64,000 bases of DNA from Candidatus Melainabacteria bacterium (GCA_017307165.1 JAFKGK010000003.1:310001-374000); one strand, 5' to 3'. Positions 35,935 to 45,953 are shown, counted from the first letter of the stretch. Made by a program: numbers and translations. Notes: generated by a model not told the origin, from the sequence alone.

Positions 35935-38868
35935 ATGACTAATGCCCGTTTTTTATCATTTAATCGCTTATTTATGGCTGCTGTGGCGGCCTCGTTGACC
36001 ATTTTTTCACCTGCGGTCGCTGCTCAATCGGATAGCCCGACCAATGTTGTCAATGGCGGTACGGCCGTCAGAGAGTACAAGATGAAGAATGGTCTCAAGA
36101 TACTCTTGCTAGAAGAGCACTCATTTCCAGTCGCGACTTGCATGATGCTTTACAGAGTCGGCTCGCGCAATGAAAATCTTGGCGAGACTGGCCTCAGCCA
36201 TCTAGTAGAGCATTTGTTGTTTCAACGCATCGGCAAATTGCGCAAGGGTGAGCTAGAAGCCACCATCGCACGCAATGGTGGCCAATTTAATGGCTTTACT
36301 TCTGATGATTTTACAGTTTTTTTTGAGACCTTTGCCCCTGGTCGTTTGCCTCTAGCTCTCAAGATCGAGGCAGAAAGAATGAAGGCTGCTCAGTTTAACG
36401 CCGAAGATGTGCAAGCTGAAATCAAGAAAATCGAAAAAGAACTTGGCGATGAGGCTCGCGACACACTCAATCTGCTTAATAAAGAAGTCAAGTCTGCTGC
36501 CTTTCAGTTGCATCCCTACAAAAATCCCACTATCGGTTGGCGCTCCGATGTAGCAAAGCTCACGCTTGATGATGTTAAACGACACTATCGCGAGTATTAT
36601 CAACCGGCAAATGCTACCTTGATCGTTGTCGGTGATTTTAAGACCGAGGCTACGCTGCAGGCGATACAGCAAAATTTTGGCAGTATCGCGGGCGGTGAGG
36701 CCCCACGTGCGGTGCGTGTCACAGAGCCGTTACAAAGGGCTGAACGCCGCGTCTACCTCAAATCTCCGGCCAATGCTGACAGTGTTTCTGTGGCCTATCA
36801 TGCTCCAGCCTTTAGTGATAATGATGCAGCAGCCATGGCAGTGCTCGAAAAAATTTTGATGTCAGGGCCGCATGGGCGACTCAAATCCCGGCTCGTCGAC
36901 AGCAAGATCTGTGTCAGTGCCAAATGCACTTACGAGGTCAAGCGTGATCCAGGGCTATTTACGATCAATCTTGTCGGCGCTCCTGGCGCTTCTGCGAGTA
37001 AGTTGCAACAAGAATTGGAAAGCGTGCTCGATCAGATCAAATCTAGTCCAGTCCAGGACACCGAATTGAAGAGAGCCCACAACCAGGCCGAGTTTCAATT
37101 GCTGGCCGAGCGTGACGGTCCTTATCGCACTGCTCTGCATTTGGCTTTGTTTGAGAGCCTTGACAGTTGGCCGATGGCCTATACGTGGTTTGAAAAGCTG
37201 GCCCAGGTAAATCAAGCAGACATCCAGCGAGTCGCCCGCAGGTATTTTACCCAGGAAAACAGGGTGCTAGGGGTCTTGTCCGGTCAAAACAAACCTGCAC
37301 CCAAACCCGTTGCTACCGACAAAGATCAGGACAAAAATAAGGCAAAGCCTCAAGAATCCAAAAAGGACGCTAAACCTCAAAATAAGCCTCACAAGGCAAT
37401 GAGTGGTCATCAGCCCAGCGTCTTTTTTAATGCAGTCGCTTACCAGCCTGAGAACACAGCGGATACTGTCCAGGGAGCAGGAGGCGGTACTTCCACCAAC
37501 TCTGATGCTGCTGCTGCTGACACTGCGGTCAAAAATTTAGATAGCAAATTGCAGCAGTTTGTCCTGCCCAGCGGTATGCAAATAGCGGTAATAGAGACCA
37601 AATTGTCGCCGGTGGTGCAGATTTACGGGGCTGTAAGAGCAGGCGAAGCCTATGAACCCGTAGGTAAGCGTGGGACAAGCTCCGTTTTGGCTCAAGCGAT
37701 GATGGAAGGCTCCAGCAGGTTTTCGAGACAGCAAGCCTTTGTCACTCAGGATGATCTAGGTATCGCACCAAATGCGATGATAAAGTTTAGTGCGGGACAC
37801 CAGCTGATCAGGTTTAGTGCTCGTTGTCTGCCCAGAGATACTTTTGCCATTACCTCCATTTTAGCCAGTCAACTCAAAGAGCCGGCCCTGAGAGACCAGG
37901 ATCTCGAATCTGCTCGAAAGACTGTCGTCGATCGTATCAAGCGTGTGGACGAGAGCGTCAAAAATCGAGTGGACAGAGCGCTCTTGCGAGGTTTGATCGC
38001 TCCAAATACGAGTTTCTATCCTCTTGAGCCAGTTGACAAGATCAAGTTTGTAGGTAATCTCAAGGTCAGTGATCTAAAAGAGTTTCACCAACAAGCCGTG
38101 CGTCCCGATGCCACCGCGCTCGTTTTTATTGGCGATATCACAGCACAAAAGGCGCGCGAAATTGTAGAACATGCTTTTGAAGGCTATAACGGCAAGAGTA
38201 CTGCCAAGAAAGTCGCAGTCAAACCCAATCCACGCCGGCTTCTCAAGTCGTCCATAATCGTGGAACGTAAGCAGGATACGATGGTAACGCTCGGCAAGAT
38301 GGTGGATAGCAATCTAGGCAAGGCCGATTATCCACTCCTCTTGATGGCGGATTGTGCGCTGACCAATCATCCACTCATATCACGCTTTGCCGAGAGGATC
38401 AGTGGCGAGACTGGTATGGCTAGCAGTGTCAGTCTCGAGGACCTTGCTTCGGATACTCAATCCTATCCCGACTCGACTCTGTGGTCAGTGGATATACCTC
38501 TGATACCAAATGCAATGCCGCAAGCTGTCAAAACAATTCAAAGCGAGTTAAAGACCTTTGGTCGCACAGGTGTGACTCCTCATGAGTTTTCAGAGGTCAG
38601 GCTTTATCTGGCAGGTGCCATCCCGGTGAGGTTTATGGCCAATGCAGAGCTTGCTGCTCGTACTACTCTCGAGTCGCTTTTGCTCGAAAACAAAGTAGAT
38701 CCTTTGCCTGAGTTGATCGACGGAGTCAAGCAAGCGACAGTCGAGAAGCTCAATCGCTTTATCACGGATGTGTTCCGCCCCAATCGCGCCTCCCTCGTAA
38801 TTGCTGGCACCAAGCAAGCAATTGGTCAGGTGCATGGTATCGGAAGGGAAGAAAAAGAATCCGAATGA
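35935..38868 (+). CDS. Two-domain M16 zinc metallopeptidase
   Basis: 977 residues with a signal peptide (LFMAAVAASLTIFSPAVAA). The first M16 domain (about 42-470) has the inverted zinc motif HLVEH (about 88-92) and the downstream acid block EIKKIEKEL (about 163), so it should be active. A charged Lys/Pro/Gln linker (about 465-495) joins a second M16 domain (about 535-965) that has no HxxEH, as in the paired regulatory halves of this family. It likely cleaves peptides in the periplasm or outer envelope. It is divergent from feoB. Confidence 0.93.
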   Translation: MTNARFLSFNRLFMAAVAASLTIFSPAVAAQSDSPTNVVNGGTAVREYKMKNGLKILLLEEHSFPVATCMMLYRVGSRNENLGETGLSHLVEHLLFQRIGKLRKGELEATIARNGGQFNGFTSDDFTVFFETFAPGRLPLALKIEAERMKAAQFNAEDVQAEIKKIEKELGDEARDTLNLLNKEVKSAAFQLHPYKNPTIGWRSDVAKLTLDDVKRHYREYYQPANATLIVVGDFKTEATLQAIQQNFGSIAGGEAPRAVRVTEPLQRAERRVYLKSPANADSVSVAYHAPAFSDNDAAAMAVLEKILMSGPHGRLKSRLVDSKICVSAKCTYEVKRDPGLFTINLVGAPGASASKLQQELESVLDQIKSSPVQDTELKRAHNQAEFQLLAERDGPYRTALHLALFESLDSWPMAYTWFEKLAQVNQADIQRVARRYFTQENRVLGVLSGQNKPAPKPVATDKDQDKNKAKPQESKKDAKPQNKPHKAMSGHQPSVFFNAVAYQPENTADTVQGAGGGTSTNSDAAAADTAVKNLDSKLQQFVLPSGMQIAVIETKLSPVVQIYGAVRAGEAYEPVGKRGTSSVLAQAMMEGSSRFSRQQAFVTQDDLGIAPNAMIKFSAGHQLIRFSARCLPRDTFAITSILASQLKEPALRDQDLESARKTVVDRIKRVDESVKNRVDRALLRGLIAPNTSFYPLEPVDKIKFVGNLKVSDLKEFHQQAVRPDATALVFIGDITAQKAREIVEHAFEGYNGKSTAKKVAVKPNPRRLLKSSIIVERKQDTMVTLGKMVDSNLGKADYPLLLMADCALTNHPLISRFAERISGETGMASSVSLEDLASDTQSYPDSTLWSVDIPLIPNAMPQAVKTIQSELKTFGRTGVTPHEFSEVRLYLAGAIPVRFMANAELAARTTLESLLLENKVDPLPELIDGVKQATVEKLNRFITDVFRPNRASLVIAGTKQAIGQVHGIGREEKESE

Positions 38869-39349
38869 GCTTGCAAAAGTCTTGATTAGCCAGGTCTAAT
38901 TCGCTTCGTTTCTTTTAAAGGTGTCTCATAAAAAGTACGTGCTTGTAAAAAGCGGGTATATACTGCGCCCATCCGCTGTGTATCGATGTGTTGGCGTAAG
39001 GTGTATGCGTATTTTCCTTTTCAAGTGGTGTTACATTCTGCATATGCAGCGACGCTTGGGCTTTTGGCGGATTTTTGCCTGTGCTGGTAGCCGAGCAAAT
39101 ATTTGATGCCTAGAGCAATGTAAATAAGCGACGGGTTGTCAATTATTTAATGGATTGAGTGGAAAAGCCCATCACTACCAGATCTAGCTATTATCGGCTT
39201 GTGGCTACAATGCCCAAAACTCTTTCTGAGACTGAGATTGCAGGATTGGTGAAGAAGTTTGACATTGTTGCCTCATCAGGCATATCATGCAGCGGTAGTT
39301 TTAGCGTAACGATTTTTCAGTGATGGTTTTCCCTGGTGGCGTTTAAGAG
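38869..39349 (+). other. 481-bp intergenic region with a LysM-gene promoter
   Basis: No convincing gene is seen here. The reading frames are short and lack ribosome sites. The only structure I can point to is the promoter at 39259-39288, in front of the LysM gene. The rest reads as ordinary AT-richer spacer. Confidence 0.6.
39259..39288 (+). promoter_or_regulatory. Strong sigma70-like promoter upstream of the LysM gene
   Basis: A perfect -35 TTGACA (39259-39264) is followed after 18 bp by TATCAT (39283-39288), one mismatch from the -10 consensus. The expected transcript starts about 55 nt before the ATG at 39350. Confidence 0.6.
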
Positions 39350-40111
39350 ATGAAAACAGTGATCAACTACGATCAAGATAAACTCGAAACAGAAGGTCTT
39401 CCTGAGTATATTCGGGATGCAGAGACATCTAGCAGAGAGCAGGGTGGTTTTGGCTCGCGTGCCAATCACATCAACGTCAATCCGACTCAAAGCCCCAATT
39501 ATGATTTTGTCTCGCAGTCGCAGCGTGACACCGGTGGCTTTGCTCGCATACCCGAGCCTGCTGGCCAATACGGATATCAGAGCCAAGCCGGAGCTCAAGT
39601 CTCTCATGGCAGATCTGACGAATTAGAAGCTCTGTGGCCTGGTTTTCACCAGGATTTTATGCAGACTCCCAAGCGCAATCCAAGCTTTTACATGATGCTG
39701 GGCTTCATGGCTGGTGCATTTGCCTCGATGCTCGTGGTCTGGGGCTTTTCTGCCGTGAGTGGCATGATGCCTCATTCGTCTGCTACTGCAAAGCCAACTC
39801 AAGTAGCTCAAGTCACCACTAGCGGTGCAGCAACTACTGCCCAATCTACCGCTCCTGTGGCTACGCCTCAAGGCGGTGATCCAAATAAGACAGTGGTGCC
39901 CAAAGATCCTACAGTCGAGGTCCAAGCAGGAGACACTCTAGCTGCTATTGCTATCCGCGAGTATGGCCGTTGCTCTCCTAGATTGCTCGACACTATCGTC
40001 AAGGCCAATGGTATGAAAAATGGCAACTTTTTACAGCTTGGTCAAAAGCTCAATCTGCCCAATTATCAGCCTAGTGTCAACGGTCAGGCCGGCGCTACCG
40101 CCGTCAACTAG
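39350..40111 (+). CDS. Membrane-anchored LysM protein
   Basis: 253 residues. A disordered N-terminus (about 1-100) leads to one hydrophobic span (about 107-133, MMLGFMAGAFASMLVVWGF), then a Ser/Thr/Ala linker. The C-terminal LysM domain (about 184-235) reads VQAGDTLAAIAIREYG, then a LGQKLNLP end, with a peptidoglycan- or glycan-binding fold. The topology suggests a bitopic protein with the LysM outside. It lies 20 nt before the DinG gene and may be cotranscribed with it. A good promoter precedes it. Confidence 0.88.
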   Translation: MKTVINYDQDKLETEGLPEYIRDAETSSREQGGFGSRANHINVNPTQSPNYDFVSQSQRDTGGFARIPEPAGQYGYQSQAGAQVSHGRSDELEALWPGFHQDFMQTPKRNPSFYMMLGFMAGAFASMLVVWGFSAVSGMMPHSSATAKPTQVAQVTTSGAATTAQSTAPVATPQGGDPNKTVVPKDPTVEVQAGDTLAAIAIREYGRCSPRLLDTIVKANGMKNGNFLQLGQKLNLPNYQPSVNGQAGATAVN

Positions 40112-40131
40112 TAAGGGTAAGAGTTGCTTTC

Positions 40132-42108
40132 TTGCCCCTAGATAATGCCACTTCGGATGCAATCGCGAACGCCGTATCAGCCAGCCCAGTCGATGATGCC
40201 TTTAATAGACTAGCTCAGAGACTGAGTGGTTACGAGTTGCGCGAACCGCAACTCGAGTTGGCAAATGATATTGCCAGAGCCATCAAGACGAGTAAGACCG
40301 GCATTTTTGAGGCCGGCACAGGAGTCGGCAAGAGTTTTGCGGCATTGATTCCTGCCTTGCTCTCGGGCAAAAAAGTAGTGGTGTCTACTGCCACTATCGC
40401 CTTGCAAGAGCAGTACATCAATAAAGACATCCCTATACTCAAAGAGATAATGCCTGATTTTGACGCCGTCATCCTCAAGGGACGCGGCAATTATTTGGGC
40501 ATGCGACGCTTTAACGATTTTATGATCGAGCAAGAGGTCGCTCCAGAATTTATCGACTGGGTAGGTAGCACCATGAATGGTGACATATCAGAACTCGATT
40601 TTGTGCCGAGTTTTGATACCTGGTACGAAATCAACTCGGATTCGGATGATTGCTTGCGCAACAAATGTCCAAAATTTGGTAGCTGTTTTTATTTTGAAGC
40701 AAAACGTCGAGCAGAAAAAGCTAATCTGATTATTGTCAATCATGCTTTGCTCCTCGCGGATGCCGCATCGCAAGGAGCGATCCTACCGACCTACGACCTT
40801 TTGATAGTGGATGAGGCGCACCATCTGCCTGATATTGCGACCGATTCTTTTAGTCGCTCGTTATCCAATCGAGGCGTGCGCATGCTATTAGGTCGCGCGG
40901 CTAAACGGGTCAATCCACCTCCCTATCTATTGCAAGAAGTCGAGCTCTGTGCGGGCCAATTGTTTACTGGTCTGAACGTGATCGCCAGACTAGCCAAGAT
41001 GCGTCTGCGCGAGCCAGTTGCTGGTGCTGTCGAGCTGAGTCTGGCGCTAAATGCTCTGCGCAAATTTTTAGAAGATGCCGATTTTGAGCATATCCTCGAT
41101 GTGGACATGGCTCGTGAGAAAGCACAGCTCAAAGCCAAGGCCATTATCAGCACCATATCTGGTTACATAAATTGCCTTGAGCTTTTAGCTGCTCCCAGCG
41201 AAGACTGGGTACTATGGCTAGAACGGACCTACAATCAAAAAAATGACGTCAAGATAGAGGTTGTTGCTGCACCAATAGATGCCTCCGCCTCTATCAACAA
41301 TCTTTTGATAAACAAAGACGGCCTGCAAAGCAGTATCTGGATGTCTGCTACTCTTGCCACTGCCGGCGATGATCCTTTCCAGTATTTTAAGTCTGCTATC
41401 GGCGTGGATCGCTATGTCATCCAAAACCAGGTGGCCAGTCCTTTTGATTTTAAAAACCAGGCCCTTCTCTACCTGCCGCAAGATCTGCCAGAACCTAACG
41501 ATCAGGCTTTCATGGCGCACGCTTGCGACCAAATCGAGCGACTGATCGAACTCACTGATGGGCGAGCATTTGTTCTTTTTACCAGTCGGTACAATATGAA
41601 TACCGCTTATGCAGAGCTCTGCGATAAGTTACCATTTGAAAGCCGCAAGCAGGGTGACCTACCGCGAGCAAAACTAGTCGAATGGTTTAAAGCCACCCGC
41701 AATGCCGTATTATTTGGCACATCTAGTTTTTGGGAAGGCGTCAGTATAGATGGCGATCAGCTCAGTCTGGTCATCATAGATCGAATACCATTTCAGGTAC
41801 CGGATGATCCGGTTTATGAGGCTCGTTGCGAATTACTCAAGAAAGACAACGGCAGATCATGGTTTAACGAATTATCCCTGCCTCACGCCACGATGCGCCT
41901 CAAGCAGGGCGTCGGCCGTTTGATACGTACCAGGCAGGACCGCGGGATTGTAGCTATCCTCGATACGCGTCTGACCAAAAAATATTATGGCAAAAAGATC
42001 GTTGATTCACTGCCTCCGATGCAAGTCATCAGGCAGTTGCCTAGTGCACAATCAAAGTTGATCGAAGACTTTATCGACTTTAAAATGGAGTACAGGGGCC
42101 ATCGTTGA
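40132..42108 (+). CDS. dinG: DinG/XPD-family ATP-dependent helicase
   Basis: 658 residues from a TTG start with GGTAAGAG nearby. Walker A is EAGTGVGKS (about 61), Walker B is VDEAHHL (about 227), and motif VI is LKQGVGRLIRT (about 595). The Fe-S insert has CLRNKCPKFGSC, giving three Cys with the DinG spacing. The first ligand, normally the Cys of a KGRSNYLC-type motif, is Gly here (KGRGNYLGMRR). DinG unwinds DNA 5'-3' and resolves R-loops and forks. The missing Cys may leave a 3-Cys cluster or no cluster at all. Confidence 0.9.
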   Translation: MPLDNATSDAIANAVSASPVDDAFNRLAQRLSGYELREPQLELANDIARAIKTSKTGIFEAGTGVGKSFAALIPALLSGKKVVVSTATIALQEQYINKDIPILKEIMPDFDAVILKGRGNYLGMRRFNDFMIEQEVAPEFIDWVGSTMNGDISELDFVPSFDTWYEINSDSDDCLRNKCPKFGSCFYFEAKRRAEKANLIIVNHALLLADAASQGAILPTYDLLIVDEAHHLPDIATDSFSRSLSNRGVRMLLGRAAKRVNPPPYLLQEVELCAGQLFTGLNVIARLAKMRLREPVAGAVELSLALNALRKFLEDADFEHILDVDMAREKAQLKAKAIISTISGYINCLELLAAPSEDWVLWLERTYNQKNDVKIEVVAAPIDASASINNLLINKDGLQSSIWMSATLATAGDDPFQYFKSAIGVDRYVIQNQVASPFDFKNQALLYLPQDLPEPNDQAFMAHACDQIERLIELTDGRAFVLFTSRYNMNTAYAELCDKLPFESRKQGDLPRAKLVEWFKATRNAVLFGTSSFWEGVSIDGDQLSLVIIDRIPFQVPDDPVYEARCELLKKDNGRSWFNELSLPHATMRLKQGVGRLIRTRQDRGIVAILDTRLTKKYYGKKIVDSLPPMQVIRQLPSAQSKLIEDFIDFKMEYRGHR

Positions 42109-42110
42109 GA

Positions 42111-42581
42111 TCAGGCCAGCTCTTGCTCTTCTTGCTCTTCGACCAGTGCTTCGGTTTGCGAGTCATGCCTGACAAGACACAGGGTGATTGGACAATGATC
42201 GACGAGATAATGTACGATCGGGTCTTTTTTCATCATAAAAAAGTGCTTGCCACCGACATTGGTGGTACCTACGTAAAGTATGTCAGCCTTTTGTTCGATA
42301 GCGCACTTGATGATGCTCTTAGCCACCTCACCAACTTTTACGATCCCCGAAGCCTTGATACCCCTGGCCTGCAAATCTTTGACCGATTGGTTGATCTGGT
42401 CTTGTGCTTTGTCTTGCGGCCGGCCCGAAGATATCAATTGCGCTACTACTCCGACTTTTTCAGGGTCGGGGATGATCCTTAACAGGATCAATTCGCTATC
42501 GGTTGCTAGAGCCTGTTTGGCAGCCAAGTCTATGGTTCTGGCTGCTCTTTTGGGACTACTAAATGCAACTGCGATCTTCAT
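42111..42581 (-). CDS. uspA: Universal stress protein UspA
   Basis: 156 residues with the Usp alpha/beta fold: AVAFSSPKRAARTIDLAA at the N-terminus and ADILYVGTTNVGGKHFFMMKKD near residue 105. The ATP-binding form has GxxG then G(S/T) nine residues later; the second Gly is replaced here (KKDP), so it may be the non-ATP-binding type. It ends in an acidic tail (EEQEEQELA). It starts 11 nt after the PiT stop, so the two are cotranscribed. Its end lies 2 nt from the convergent dinG stop. Confidence 0.9.
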   Translation of the reverse strand: MKIAVAFSSPKRAARTIDLAAKQALATDSELILLRIIPDPEKVGVVAQLISSGRPQDKAQDQINQSVKDLQARGIKASGIVKVGEVAKSIIKCAIEQKADILYVGTTNVGGKHFFMMKKDPIVHYLVDHCPITLCLVRHDSQTEALVEEQEEQELA

Positions 42582-42592
42582 GTCTTATCTCT

Positions 42593-43633
42593 TTATGGGT
42601 GCCAGACAGTCTTGATGATGAAATAGCTGATAGCTGCCAGAGTGGCGGCGACAGGCAGGGTCAGTACCCATGCTGCCAGGATGAGCTTGAGTGTTTTTGG
42701 ATTGAGTTTGTCTTTGCCGTGAACGGGTATGGTACCACCCGCGACAGCAGAGCTGAGGGTATGGGTAGTGCTGATGGGGGCACCGATGTGTGAGGCGACT
42801 AGGATAATTAGCGCCGTGCTCATCGAGGCACCAAATCCTTGAGAATGGCTCAATTTTTCGCGACTGATCTTGGTGCCTACAGTGCGTATGACTCGCCATC
42901 CGCCGATCACCGTGCCCATGGCTATGGCAGTAGCGGCTGAGGCCATGACCCAAAAAGGTACCGAGTGAGTGTCATAGCCGTATTTTGCAAAATGTGTCCC
43001 GAGTATGAGGGCGATGATGCCCATCGTCTTTTGACCATCGTTGCTGCCGTGAGAAAAACTCACAGATGCGCTGGAAAAAATGTGCAGCCATCGCATGATG
43101 GGATTTTGCTCTGCTTTTTTGCTCGATGTCAGATCACCCTGTTCCTTTTCTCTGGACACCTTGAGTGCTGACCATGTAGTAAAGGCACCGGCAGCGAAAC
43201 CGACTATGGGAGAAATCAGCAATGCTAACAGTACTTTTTTAAGCTCGTGCCATTCGACTCCGTTAACTCCGGCTGCCGCGATGCCAGCTCCAAAAAGACT
43301 ACCGATCAAGCAGTGAGAAGAAGAAACAGGAATACCAAACCACCAGGTCAAAAGATTCCAAATCAGTGCAGCGATCAACACAGCGACCACTATGGGCAGT
43401 GTCACGGTGCCTTCGGGCACGATTTTAGTGATGACTTGTGCAACAGCGGTGCCGACCAACAAAGCACCGAGAAAGTTGAGTATGCCACTCATGACGATAG
43501 CTACGCCAGGCTTGAGGGCCTTGGTGTATATGACTGTTGCTACTGCATTTGCTGTATCGTGAAAACCATTAACGAAATCGAAGCCCAACGCTAGAGCGAT
43601 AGCCAAGATTGCGACGACTGTTTCGATTTCCAT
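42593..43633 (-). CDS. pit: PiT-family inorganic phosphate transporter
   Basis: 346 residues, all hydrophobic, about ten membrane helices. Both halves carry the PiT signature: GFDFVNGFHDTANAVATVI near the N-terminus and FSHGSNDGQKTMGIIAL near residue 200. It imports phosphate with a cation across the inner membrane. Together with ppk2 it suggests polyphosphate turnover. It precedes uspA by 11 nt in one operon. No PhoU-type regulator is seen next to it. Confidence 0.95.
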   Translation of the reverse strand: MEIETVVAILAIALALGFDFVNGFHDTANAVATVIYTKALKPGVAIVMSGILNFLGALLVGTAVAQVITKIVPEGTVTLPIVVAVLIAALIWNLLTWWFGIPVSSSHCLIGSLFGAGIAAAGVNGVEWHELKKVLLALLISPIVGFAAGAFTTWSALKVSREKEQGDLTSSKKAEQNPIMRWLHIFSSASVSFSHGSNDGQKTMGIIALILGTHFAKYGYDTHSVPFWVMASAATAIAMGTVIGGWRVIRTVGTKISREKLSHSQGFGASMSTALIILVASHIGAPISTTHTLSSAVAGGTIPVHGKDKLNPKTLKLILAAWVLTLPVAATLAAISYFIIKTVWHP

Positions 43634-43748
43634 AAAGGTTTTGAGCTTCCCATTTGATCTTTTTTTGGTTTTAGCATCCGCCTGGTTAAGGTCGGATTAA
43701 GCAAAAACCGCAGATGCCCATGGCAGCGCTTAATAAGATAAATATCAG

Positions 43749-44063
43749 TTAGTAGGGTTGCATAGCGCCCATCTCCATGGGCTCTAATTCGTGAGGATCG
43801 GCATAGACCCAGAGATCGCCTTGACGCCATGGCAATGGATGATTGCTCAGGTATTGGTATACCAAGAGCTGGCGGATGATGCGTCTGGCTGACGGGTTTT
43901 GCTCGCCACGTTTATCATTGGCAAGACGAGTCCGTAGCTGGATGGCTTCGCGTTTTGTCCAGCAATATGCAGGACCGGGATTGTTGCCGCGTGAACGGCA
44001 GAGAACCGCGATCTTCCCGGAGGGCTGTGCCCAACCTAATACATAATATAAATCGTGTGACAT
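43749..44063 (-). CDS. Small hypothetical protein
   Basis: 104 residues from the ATG at 44063, or one more codon from the GTG at 44066. The composition is protein-like, with Trp in three places and a tidy helix (ARRIIRQLLVYQYLSNH) and no membrane segment. I do not recognise it, and no clear ribosome site precedes it. It lies between the PiT gene and the divergent GT9 gene. Confidence 0.5.
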   Translation of the reverse strand: MSHDLYYVLGWAQPSGKIAVLCRSRGNNPGPAYCWTKREAIQLRTRLANDKRGEQNPSARRIIRQLLVYQYLSNHPLPWRQGDLWVYADPHELEPMEMGAMQPY

Positions 44064-44175
44064 CACAGATAATAATAAGTCAAAATTTCAATAAGTCTAG
44101 TGAACCCTAGCAAATGAATTGCTTGATTTCTCTTGTCCAAGCCCCTGAAAGCAGCCAATCACACCATGAGATTTT

Positions 44176-45303
44176 ATGAAATCCTTCGCAAATATAGTCA
44201 TCTTCCATCCAGCAGCTATCGGAGATGCCGTATTAGCTACACCTGTTTCTACTACTCTAAAACTTAATTTTCCCGGAGCAAAAATTACCTACTGGAGCCA
44301 TCCCTCCCTTAAATCTTTGCTACTTGAGCTTTGTCCTGCCATAGACGAATTTGTCGAATTTCAAAAGGATCTGGGATTTTGGAAATTGCGCAAGCAATTG
44401 CTTGCGTTGAAGCCGGATCTCTTTATCGATCTTTCTAATTCGAGTCGCGGATATATGTTGCCGATATTGACTGGGATAGAGACGCGGCGATATGAGAAAG
44501 AAAGCGAAACGGTGGCGCAGCCGGTGCACGCAGTGGGCAATTTCCTTGCCACCATAAAAGATATATGCGGGACATATCCTCAAAATCTGTTTCCCACTCT
44601 ATATCCAGATGTAATAGCGGAGGAGTTGATACCGCAATTGGTTGAAATGCACAGGTTGGATTATCGCCCATTGATTGGTCTGGTCTGTGGAGTCGGATCA
44701 TTGAGGCCACATCGTGCCTGGATACCTGATGGGTGGATATATCTGGTCAAGCAGATCCTCGACTGTCTGCCGCATACACCTGTTTTTATCGGCGGCACGG
44801 AGGACTATGATCTTGCTCAGAGGATTAATGCGGAATGCGGCAACAGGGGCATGAACCTTTGCGGCCAGTTGCAACTGCCTGAAACAGCTGCTGTCCTCAA
44901 ATGCTGTGATGTGGTGGTTTCAGGTGATACTGGGCCTGCTCATATTGCAGTCGCGGTCGGCACGCCTGTGGTCGGCTTATATGGGCCAACAAATCCTTTG
45001 CGGAGTGGTCCATATGGATGCTCCGCCTACCTGTTGGATCAAAGCGAAAGCTGCGAGTGTCTTGGTGCTAAAATCTGCCATCTAGCAGGTCCTGCTCAAC
45101 CAGGCGAATGCATGGGCCGCATCATGTTGCCTGAGGTGATGGCAAAGATCAGACTCGCTTTGGGACCGGATTATGCCGATGTTAACACCATGCCCTCTCT
45201 GGATGAAGATTTATCACCACCTGGAGTGGCAGTCGATCCAGCTGTGATGGCAGAATTTTTGGCTCAGTATAGAGAAGACAAAAAGGAAGATCAGCAGGAA
45301 TGA
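44176..45303 (+). CDS. Glycosyltransferase family 9 (heptosyltransferase-like)
   Basis: 375 residues. The GT9 fold shows in NIVIFHPAAIGDAVLATPV (N-terminal loop) and VVSGDTGPAHIAVAVGTPVVGLYGPTNP (nucleotide-sugar site, about 252). GT9 enzymes add heptose or a similar sugar to lipopolysaccharide core or surface glycans in the cytoplasm. The C-terminal 50 residues are disordered. The last 13 nt overlap the convergent LysM gene. Confidence 0.92.
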   Translation: MKSFANIVIFHPAAIGDAVLATPVSTTLKLNFPGAKITYWSHPSLKSLLLELCPAIDEFVEFQKDLGFWKLRKQLLALKPDLFIDLSNSSRGYMLPILTGIETRRYEKESETVAQPVHAVGNFLATIKDICGTYPQNLFPTLYPDVIAEELIPQLVEMHRLDYRPLIGLVCGVGSLRPHRAWIPDGWIYLVKQILDCLPHTPVFIGGTEDYDLAQRINAECGNRGMNLCGQLQLPETAAVLKCCDVVVSGDTGPAHIAVAVGTPVVGLYGPTNPLRSGPYGCSAYLLDQSESCECLGAKICHLAGPAQPGECMGRIMLPEVMAKIRLALGPDYADVNTMPSLDEDLSPPGVAVDPAVMAEFLAQYREDKKEDQQE

Positions 45304-45953
45304 TGCTGAGTTGATACTGTCACCCAGCGTTCTGCATCAAGAATTTGTGTCTTAATGATGGTGTCGGGTGAAGATGATTCGCTTTTAAACTCTAGCACTC
45401 TACAGTTAGGTGAGATCAGCGTCATAGTCCTTTTTTCGCGTGACTCGTTAGACTCCAAAAGACTCTCGCGTCTTAGATAATCGCGTTGATCGAGTTTAGG
45501 TATAGAAGCGTCTATGACCAGACAGGGACGAGTCCTTTTAGGAGGCAGTGACGCAAGCGATTGATTGGCCATCGGCCCAGTCGGGACATTTGTTACCTGC
45601 GACAATTGCTTGGGAATGCTGGTTGAGGGCATTGCCGGTCTCGAATAAAAATCATGATCAAAGTTGTTTTTGGAGGAGGTGGTAAAAAAGTTGCGTTGAT
45701 AGACGTGGGCCTCTTGCTTGGTGGGCAAAGAAAGTTGCTGACCAGGAAAGATTTGGGCAAAGCCTTTGTAGCCATCACGATCTCGCCCGGTCATTATCTC
45801 TCCTCTATTGATCGTAGCGATGAGTTTGGCAAAACGGGCATCGCCAAAATGCTTGAGCGCTAGATCGGTTAGAGTGTCTCCAACAGCCACAACCAGGCTT
45901 GGGCGGTGGGTAAACATAGAATCGGAAGAAGAATCTAGAGAATAGTTTGCCAT
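45291..45953 (-). CDS. LysM domain protein
   Basis: 220 residues. One LysM lies at about 18-80: LVVAVGDTLTDLALKHFGDARFAKLI, ending in FPGQQLSLP, with an inserted RDRDGYKG loop. The remainder is Ser/Arg-rich and disordered, closing with a beta-like segment (CRVLEFKSESSSPDTIIKTQILDAERWVTV, described by its position about 185-215). No signal peptide is visible. It is divergent from the 1212-residue LysM protein and overlaps the GT9 gene end by 13 nt. Confidence 0.75.
   Translation of the reverse strand: MANYSLDSSSDSMFTHRPSLVVAVGDTLTDLALKHFGDARFAKLIATINRGEIMTGRDRDGYKGFAQIFPGQQLSLPTKQEAHVYQRNFFTTSSKNNFDHDFYSRPAMPSTSIPKQLSQVTNVPTGPMANQSLASLPPKRTRPCLVIDASIPKLDQRDYLRRESLLESNESREKRTMTLISPNCRVLEFKSESSSPDTIIKTQILDAERWVTVSTQHHSC

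Noticed and set aside
38921..39106. 61-codon frame in the 481-bp gap
   Set aside because: No ribosome site, no recognisable pattern and Cys/Arg-rich composition like untranslated sequence.
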